A stretch of 64,000 bases of DNA, from positions 372,001 through 436,000 of the forward strand of contig NZ_CP024011.1 of NCBI RefSeq assembly GCF_002688565.1. Reading direction: 5' to 3'. The notes under the pieces are model-generated. The model had not been told where the DNA came from and ran no database searches. It saw nothing but the letters and a program-made list of their open reading frames with translations. Positions within the stretch are counted from its first letter, which is position 1, and the number at the start of each line of letters is the position of its first letter. This stretch comes from Acinetobacter sp. LoGeW2-3. Its GTDB lineage: Bacteria > Pseudomonadota > Gammaproteobacteria > Pseudomonadales > Moraxellaceae. Positions 59,593 to 64,000 of the stretch are shown here, in pieces. Made by a program: the position numbers and the translations under genes.

Positions 59593-60348
59593 ATGGATGT
59601 AGAAACTCGCGAACTGCAGCAACTGCTTCAAAATGCAGGACAACTTCCTGAAGTCTTATTGCTGAAACCGGTCACCACTTCGACCAATGATGATGTCCGG
59701 GATCTGGCTCAAAAAGGCATTCGACAGGTCTTGGTTAGCAGTCGTGCCCAGACTCAGGGCCGAGGCCAGCGTCAACGCCAATGGATTTCTCCGGAAGGCA
59801 ACATCTATTTAAGCACATTGCTGAATACAGAGATACCGATTGATGGCCGCCTCGCGCTTGAAGTTGCCCTCAACATCCTGCAAATGCCCAGCTTGCAAAA
59901 CCTTGATCTGCAAGTGAAATGGCCGAATGATTTATACAGTCAAAATGCCAAATGGGGTGGCATTCTGGTTGAACCCATCTCAGCGCATCAAGCCGTAGTT
60001 GGCGTGGGAATTAACTTAGCACCGATCGAAGCGGAACAACTGGATCAACCGGTCACATCTCTATCTGAACTTGGTTTGGCTGCTGTAACACGCATCCAGC
60101 TGATCGCAGAACTCTATCTTGCTATTCAACAAGCAGGTCAATGGTTTAATCATGGCAGTCATAATCTGGCAGCGCGTTTTAATCATCATGCCGCTTTCAT
60201 TCAGCAACATGTTGAATTTACCGATCTTCAGGGACAATATACGGGGATCTTTGCCGGCATTCAGGAAGACGGCGCGGTGCAGATTGCGACTAACTCTGGC
60301 ATCCAGACCTTCTATCAAGGGCAATTACGTTTAAAGACAGGCAGCTAA
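59593..60348 (+). CDS. birA: Biotin--[acetyl-CoA-carboxylase] ligase, short form
   Basis: Attaches biotin to the carboxyl carrier protein. 251 aa, shorter than E. coli BirA (about 320), because the N-terminal DNA-binding winged helix is missing: the protein starts directly with the catalytic domain ([14 protein letters not shown], then [26 protein letters not shown] with the biotin-binding GRGRx loop, VKWPNDLY and GILVEP). So it cannot repress bio genes as E. coli BirA does. coaX starts 10 nt after it. Confidence 0.93.
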   Translation: MDVETRELQQLLQNAGQLPEVLLLKPVTTSTNDDVRDLAQKGIRQVLVSSRAQTQGRGQRQRQWISPEGNIYLSTLLNTEIPIDGRLALEVALNILQMPSLQNLDLQVKWPNDLYSQNAKWGGILVEPISAHQAVVGVGINLAPIEAEQLDQPVTSLSELGLAAVTRIQLIAELYLAIQQAGQWFNHGSHNLAARFNHHAAFIQQHVEFTDLQGQYTGIFAGIQEDGAVQIATNSGIQTFYQGQLRLKTGS

Positions 60349-60358
60349 GGCAAGATCA

Positions 60359-61105
60359 ATGAAAAAATTATGGCTGGATATTGGCAACACACGTCTCAAA
60401 TACTGGATCACGGAACAAGATCATATCATTGAACATGCGGCTGAAATGCATCTGCAGTCTCCGGCAGATTTACTGCTGGGTCTGATTCAGCATTTTCTAG
60501 GATCAGGCCTGCATCAGGTCGGAATTTCCTCTGTTCTAGATAAGCAGAATAATGACCGTATCCAGAAGATTTTAAAACGTTTGAATGTTCCAGTAATTTT
60601 TGCCAAAGTCCATGCCGAATATGCAGGCTTAACTTGTGGTTATGACGACCCAACTCAACTCGGGATTGACCGCTGGCTGCAAGTATTGGCTGTCGCAACT
60701 TCAAATATGCAAAACTATTGTGTAATCAGCTGTGGCACTGCCCTGACTATCGATCTGGCTCAAGGACAAAGACATTTGGGTGGTTTTATTTTGCCAAATC
60801 TATATCTACAGCGGGATTCCCTGATTCAGAACACCAAAGGCATTAAGATTCCAGATGCTGCTTTTGAAGAGTTGAGCCCAGGACGTAATACCATTGATGC
60901 CGTACACCACGGTATTTTGCTTGGTCTACTCAGTACTATTGAAAAGGTATTAAGTGACTTCCCTGCTCAGCTGATTCTCACTGGTGGGGATGCACCACTA
61001 TTTGCACAGCACCTGCAATCCTTCAAGCCAATGATTGAACCCGACCTATTACTTAAAGGCCTGCAGCATTTTGCAGCTCATTTAGACCATACAGCCGCTG
61101 GATAA
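60359..61105 (+). CDS. coaX: Type III pantothenate kinase
   Basis: Phosphorylates pantothenate in CoA synthesis; the type III enzyme needs a monovalent cation and is not feedback-inhibited by CoA. 248 aa. ASKHA-fold motifs [11 protein letters not shown] (phosphate 1), the YGxDR-type substrate block [22 protein letters not shown] (phosphate 2) and [13 protein letters not shown] (adenosine). 10 nt after birA, as in Pseudomonas. Its last 53 bases overlap the opposite-strand hydrolase gene at 61053. Confidence 0.93.
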   Translation: MKKLWLDIGNTRLKYWITEQDHIIEHAAEMHLQSPADLLLGLIQHFLGSGLHQVGISSVLDKQNNDRIQKILKRLNVPVIFAKVHAEYAGLTCGYDDPTQLGIDRWLQVLAVATSNMQNYCVISCGTALTIDLAQGQRHLGGFILPNLYLQRDSLIQNTKGIKIPDAAFEELSPGRNTIDAVHHGILLGLLSTIEKVLSDFPAQLILTGGDAPLFAQHLQSFKPMIEPDLLLKGLQHFAAHLDHTAAG

Positions 61106-61664
61106 CTTCCAGTAGCTGGGGGAAATCTGTATAACCATCACTTTTTTCAAAATGCCCTGCCTGCAACACTTCATAAATCTGCGTATTGAGGAGTCGATGC
61201 GCAAGACTTAAGGACATGGCTGTCGGCACATGGCGATCATTGTTGGAAATATACATGACCCCATGTTTATAGCTTTTGGAAAGTGTTTTGAAATCCAGTT
61301 TTACACTGCGTACCAGATCATTCAGTTCTGACCACATGACCAATGGCTGATCAAAACCTGCCACCATCACTACCCCTCGAATGGCTTTAAGGTGGGTCAG
61401 ATAATGCTGCTCAACAAACTTCAATACACTTAGGCAACTCAAGCCATGCGCTACCAGAATGGTGTCGGAATCCATTTGTGGAATCTGCACTGCCAGACTT
61501 TGCTGCCAATCCTGCATTTTCGGTTCTAATGGATTGGCTAACATGATGCGCTTGGCATCAATACCAAGCTTTTTGACCTGTCGACTCAACCATGGATACC
61601 AATGGTCATTAGACGTCGCCTGATAGTCATGAATGATATAAACGTTCCCTGAATTATTTGTCAT
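61053..61664 (-). CDS. RBBP9/YdeN-type alpha/beta hydrolase, nucleophile lost
   Basis: 203 aa, paralogue of the next gene (shared HWYPWL/NWYPWI, AGFxxx and L-x-Q-A-x-HF layout). At the nucleophile elbow the paralogue reads IAHSLGT; here it reads VAHGLSC, so the Ser is Gly (codon GGC). The acid (NNDRHVP) and His ([13 protein letters not shown]) remain. It may be inactive or use another residue. Its 3' end overlaps coaX by 53 nt on the other strand. No terminator is seen before 61793. Confidence 0.82.
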   Translation of the reverse strand: MTNNSGNVYIIHDYQATSNDHWYPWLSRQVKKLGIDAKRIMLANPLEPKMQDWQQSLAVQIPQMDSDTILVAHGLSCLSVLKFVEQHYLTHLKAIRGVVMVAGFDQPLVMWSELNDLVRSVKLDFKTLSKSYKHGVMYISNNDRHVPTAMSLSLAHRLLNTQIYEVLQAGHFEKSDGYTDFPQLLEVIQRLYGLNELQNAAGL

Positions 61665-61792
61665 CGTTGTATTCTTATACTAATTGTTAAAATAATGATG
61701 CTTCTGACTTACTGTTTTATCATGTTTTGCACAGCTTTCAAGCAAATTTCTAGCTCACTGGCATTCATTTTGTAAACCTTTTCTTTCCACTT

Positions 61793-62368
61793 CTATTTGG
61801 GTTGTTGGCGTATAAGATTTGGCTCAATGCTTTGCCAGACTTCAGGCAATTCCGTACAGCCTTGTGAATCAATAAAGTGGCCAAAATGCTGAGCCTTAAT
61901 CACCTTAGCATCCAGGCTCTTTGCCTGTTCTAAACTGAATTTTGGTGCTACCCGATCATCACCTTCAGAGTAAATCACTACCCGCTCCTGAATCTGTTGC
62001 TTCAATAAATCAAAGTCAATTTGAGCAGCATCGATAAATGGATAAACCTCCTCCAAACGGCCAAGTCGACCATTAAAGCCTGCGATCAGTACCAGCTGCT
62101 TGATCTTTTGCTGTTTCAATCTATGCGATAAGTAATGCAAAGCCGCAATAGTGCCTAGACTGTGGGCGATAAAAATACTGTTTTCATCTATACCATCAAT
62201 CTGTTCCTGCATCTGCTTTTGCCAGATTTCCAGTTGAGGTGTCGTAGATGGATCAAGTCGTAAAACTTTTAGGCTGATACGTTCTTCCTTAGCTTTTTGC
62301 TGAATCCAGGGATACCAATTTTCCTCTGGGCTCGCTGTATAACCATGCACCACAATCACTTGCGTCAT
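61793..62368 (-). CDS. RBBP9/YdeN-type alpha/beta hydrolase
   Basis: 191 aa serine hydrolase. VVHGYTASPEENWYPWI at the N terminus; nucleophile Ser in FIAHSLGTIAALHYLS (H-S-L-G); Asp in GDDRVAP and His in AQHFGHFIDSQGCTELPEVW. Substrate unknown; the family includes small serine hydrolases and esterases. 128 nt upstream of its degenerate paralogue, suggesting a tandem duplication. Confidence 0.85.
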   Translation of the reverse strand: MTQVIVVHGYTASPEENWYPWIQQKAKEERISLKVLRLDPSTTPQLEIWQKQMQEQIDGIDENSIFIAHSLGTIAALHYLSHRLKQQKIKQLVLIAGFNGRLGRLEEVYPFIDAAQIDFDLLKQQIQERVVIYSEGDDRVAPKFSLEQAKSLDAKVIKAQHFGHFIDSQGCTELPEVWQSIEPNLIRQQPK

Positions 62369-62471
62369 TTATTCACTCCTGTATTTTCATTTTTTTAAGA
62401 GTTTGCCTGAGCTGGCTACAAGATTGGGTAAGTAAATGTATGCTTTGATTAAGCCGTAGATCCCAAAAAGC

Positions 62472-62498
62472 AAAAAGGCGCATGAAGCGCCTTTTTTT
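62472..62498 (-). terminator. Terminator after ffh
   Basis: AAAAAGGCGC-ATGAA-GCGCCTTTTTTT, 12 nt past the ffh stop. Confidence 0.88.
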
Positions 62499-62510
62499 GA
62501 AAGAGAAAAC

Positions 62511-63917
62511 TTATTTCTTGTCGTTCCCGCCGAACAGTGGGCCCATGCCACCGCCGCCACCAAACTGTTTCTGTAGACCACCCAATGATTTCATCATTTT
62601 TGCCATACCCGATGGATTAGCAAATTTTTTCATCATTTTCGCCATCTGGGCATGCTGCTTGATTAGTTTGTTGACTTCAGCAACATCCATACCACAGCCC
62701 GCTGCGATACGTTTTTTACGGCTTGGATTCATCAAGTCAGGGTTACGACGCTCTTTCACAGTCATCGACTGGATAATCGCTTCCATTTTTTTGATTTGCT
62801 TTTCAGGATTTGCCTGCGCAATCGCATCCTGAAGGCCAGCACTGCTCATGCCTGGAAGTTTATCCAGGAAGCCCATCATACCGCCCATCTTGTTCATTTG
62901 CTCAAACTGCATCAGCATGTCTTCAAAGTTGAAGCTACCGCCTTTCTGCAGCTTTTTCGCCATTTTTTCGGCTTTTTCTTTGTCGATCTTGCGTTCAACT
63001 TCTTCGACCAAAGAAAGCACGTCACCCATGCCGAGAATACGCTGTGCCACACGTTCCGGATGGAATGGTTCAAGCGCATCAAGTTTTTCGCCCATACCGA
63101 GGAATTTGATTGGCTTACCGGTAATGGCACGAACAGAAAGCGCTGCACCACCACGGGCATCACCATCAGTCTTGGTCAGGATCACACCGGTCAATGGCAA
63201 GGCATCATTAAAGGCTTTTGCTGTGTTTGCCGCATCCTGACCGGTCATGGCATCTACCACGAATAAGGTTTCGGTTGGGCTAATTGCAGCGTGCAACTCT
63301 TTAATCTCGTCCATCATGTCATCATCGACATGCAAACGACCTGCGGTATCAACAATCAGGACATCAGCAAACTGGATTTTTGCCTGCTCAATTGCACGGT
63401 TAGCAATATCAATTGGACGTTCATTGGCATTCGATTCAAAGAAAATTGCACCGACTTCGCCCGCAACAGTTTGTAGCTGCTTGATCGCTGCTGGTCGATA
63501 AACGTCGGCAGACACCATCGCCACTTTTTTCTTTTGACGTTCTTGCAAGAAGCGCGCAAGTTTAGCAGCAGTGGTGGTTTTACCCGCGCCCTGCAAACCG
63601 GCAAGCAGCACAACTACAGGTGGTTTTGCTGCAAGGTCGAGGCTTTCGTTAGCCGCGCCCATCATTTTGGTCAATTCGTCATAGACGATTTTGACGAAGG
63701 CCTGACCCGGAGATAACTGAGACATTACTTCCTGGCCTAATGCTTCTTCCTTAACTTTCGCGATAAATTCACGAGTTACAGGTAACGCAACGTCGGCTTC
63801 AAGAAGTGCCATACGTACTTCACGTAACGTATCTTTAATATTGTCTTCGGTTAGCTGCCCTGAGCCAGTAACATTTCTTAAACTCTGCGTGAGTCGTTCT
63901 GTTAAGGTATCAAACAT
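62511..63917 (-). CDS. ffh: Signal recognition particle protein Ffh
   Basis: GTPase that binds signal sequences and 4.5S RNA to target inner-membrane proteins through FtsY. 468 aa. N domain (about 1-85, four helices), G domain with GLQGAGKTTTAAKLARFLQ, DVYRPAAIKQLQ, DTAGRLHVDD, TKTDGDARGGAALS and GMGEKLDALEPF, then the Met-rich M domain (about 300-440: MLMQFEQMNKMGGMMGFLDKLPGM, SRKKRIAAGCGM). A Gly-rich tail follows. Confidence 0.97.
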   Translation of the reverse strand: MFDTLTERLTQSLRNVTGSGQLTEDNIKDTLREVRMALLEADVALPVTREFIAKVKEEALGQEVMSQLSPGQAFVKIVYDELTKMMGAANESLDLAAKPPVVVLLAGLQGAGKTTTAAKLARFLQERQKKKVAMVSADVYRPAAIKQLQTVAGEVGAIFFESNANERPIDIANRAIEQAKIQFADVLIVDTAGRLHVDDDMMDEIKELHAAISPTETLFVVDAMTGQDAANTAKAFNDALPLTGVILTKTDGDARGGAALSVRAITGKPIKFLGMGEKLDALEPFHPERVAQRILGMGDVLSLVEEVERKIDKEKAEKMAKKLQKGGSFNFEDMLMQFEQMNKMGGMMGFLDKLPGMSSAGLQDAIAQANPEKQIKKMEAIIQSMTVKERRNPDLMNPSRKKRIAAGCGMDVAEVNKLIKQHAQMAKMMKKFANPSGMAKMMKSLGGLQKQFGGGGGMGPLFGGNDKK

Positions 63918-64000
63918 TGCAAAATCCGCTTAAAATAGCCAGTAGCAAAAAACTTTTTCTTAAAATAGAAAATTTATGCATAGAATGCTATAGGATACTG

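Noticed and set aside
62387..62581. 64-codon ORF between ffh and the hydrolase gene
   Set aside because: It runs through the ffh terminator into ffh in another frame, with no ribosome site.

Overview
The window is a piece of an Acinetobacter chromosome. Base composition is AT-rich by eye. The evidence is the set of Moraxellaceae/Pseudomonas-type gene neighbourhoods: dut-algC-argB, smc-zipA-ligA, aat-bpt close to ftsK and trxB, rpsL-rpsG-fusA-tuf, birA-coaX, a HemJ-type protoporphyrinogen oxidase and a non-haem FtnA-type bacterial ferritin. It is mostly housekeeping core genome. I saw no insertion sequence, prophage, CRISPR array, rRNA or tRNA gene.

Layout. 1-7.3 kb (mostly minus strand): class II glutamine amidotransferase, argB, algC, dut, rep helicase and an OmpA-like lipoprotein. 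7.5-12.2 kb (plus): a YihG-type acyltransferase followed by a membrane protein that looks like a voltage-sensor domain without a pore, then minCDE, an intergenic array of small hairpins and a PA4642-like protein. 12.3-19.8 kb: ftsK (minus), then trxB, aat and bpt (plus), then rimI and a di-iron-like hydrolase (minus). 20-26.4 kb (minus): a second hairpin array, the str operon (rpsL-rpsG-fusA-tuf) with structured leader and intercistronic regions, and an EcsC-family protein. 26.6-28.4 kb (plus): fabB and hemJ. 28.4-34.8 kb: an unknown anchored protein, then a D-/L-alanine catabolic cluster (dadA, alanine racemase, ridA, CycA-like permease) read away from an Lrp-type regulator, with three evenly spaced operator-like palindromes between dadA and the regulator. 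34.9-38.3 kb: an accessory-looking module of a GntR/FCD regulator, LhgO and an MHS-type transporter. 38.3-42.1 kb (minus): a Kbp-like LysM protein, then yceD, rpmF, fabD, fabG and acpP. 42.2-47.9 kb: epmC, yciO, two small unknowns, scpA, scpB, rluB and an unknown membrane protein. 48-53.2 kb: FtnA-type ferritin, an SDR reductase, rlmF and ligA. 53.3-59.6 kb (minus): zipA, smc, a GntR/FCD regulator and a TSUP transporter. 59.6-64 kb: birA and coaX (plus), two tandem alpha/beta hydrolase paralogues and ffh (minus).

How the genes work together. Several encode parts of one process. Smc and ScpA/ScpB form the chromosome condensin; FtsK, ZipA and MinCDE handle division and segregation. FabB, FabD, FabG and AcpP form part of type II fatty acid synthesis, without plsX or fabH at the usual position. 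Aat and Bpt feed the N-end rule pathway. DadA, racemase, RidA and the permease turn alanine into pyruvate.

The most unusual signals are: the pore-less voltage-sensor-like protein (8466-9533); two intergenic arrays of 3-nt-loop hairpins (11597-11891 and 19909-20047); a hairpin before yciO whose loop is the exact complement of the yciO Shine-Dalgarno; three helically phased palindromes before dadA/lrp; a terminator-like stem at the very 5' end of the str operon transcript; and a hydrolase paralogue whose nucleophile serine has become glycine.
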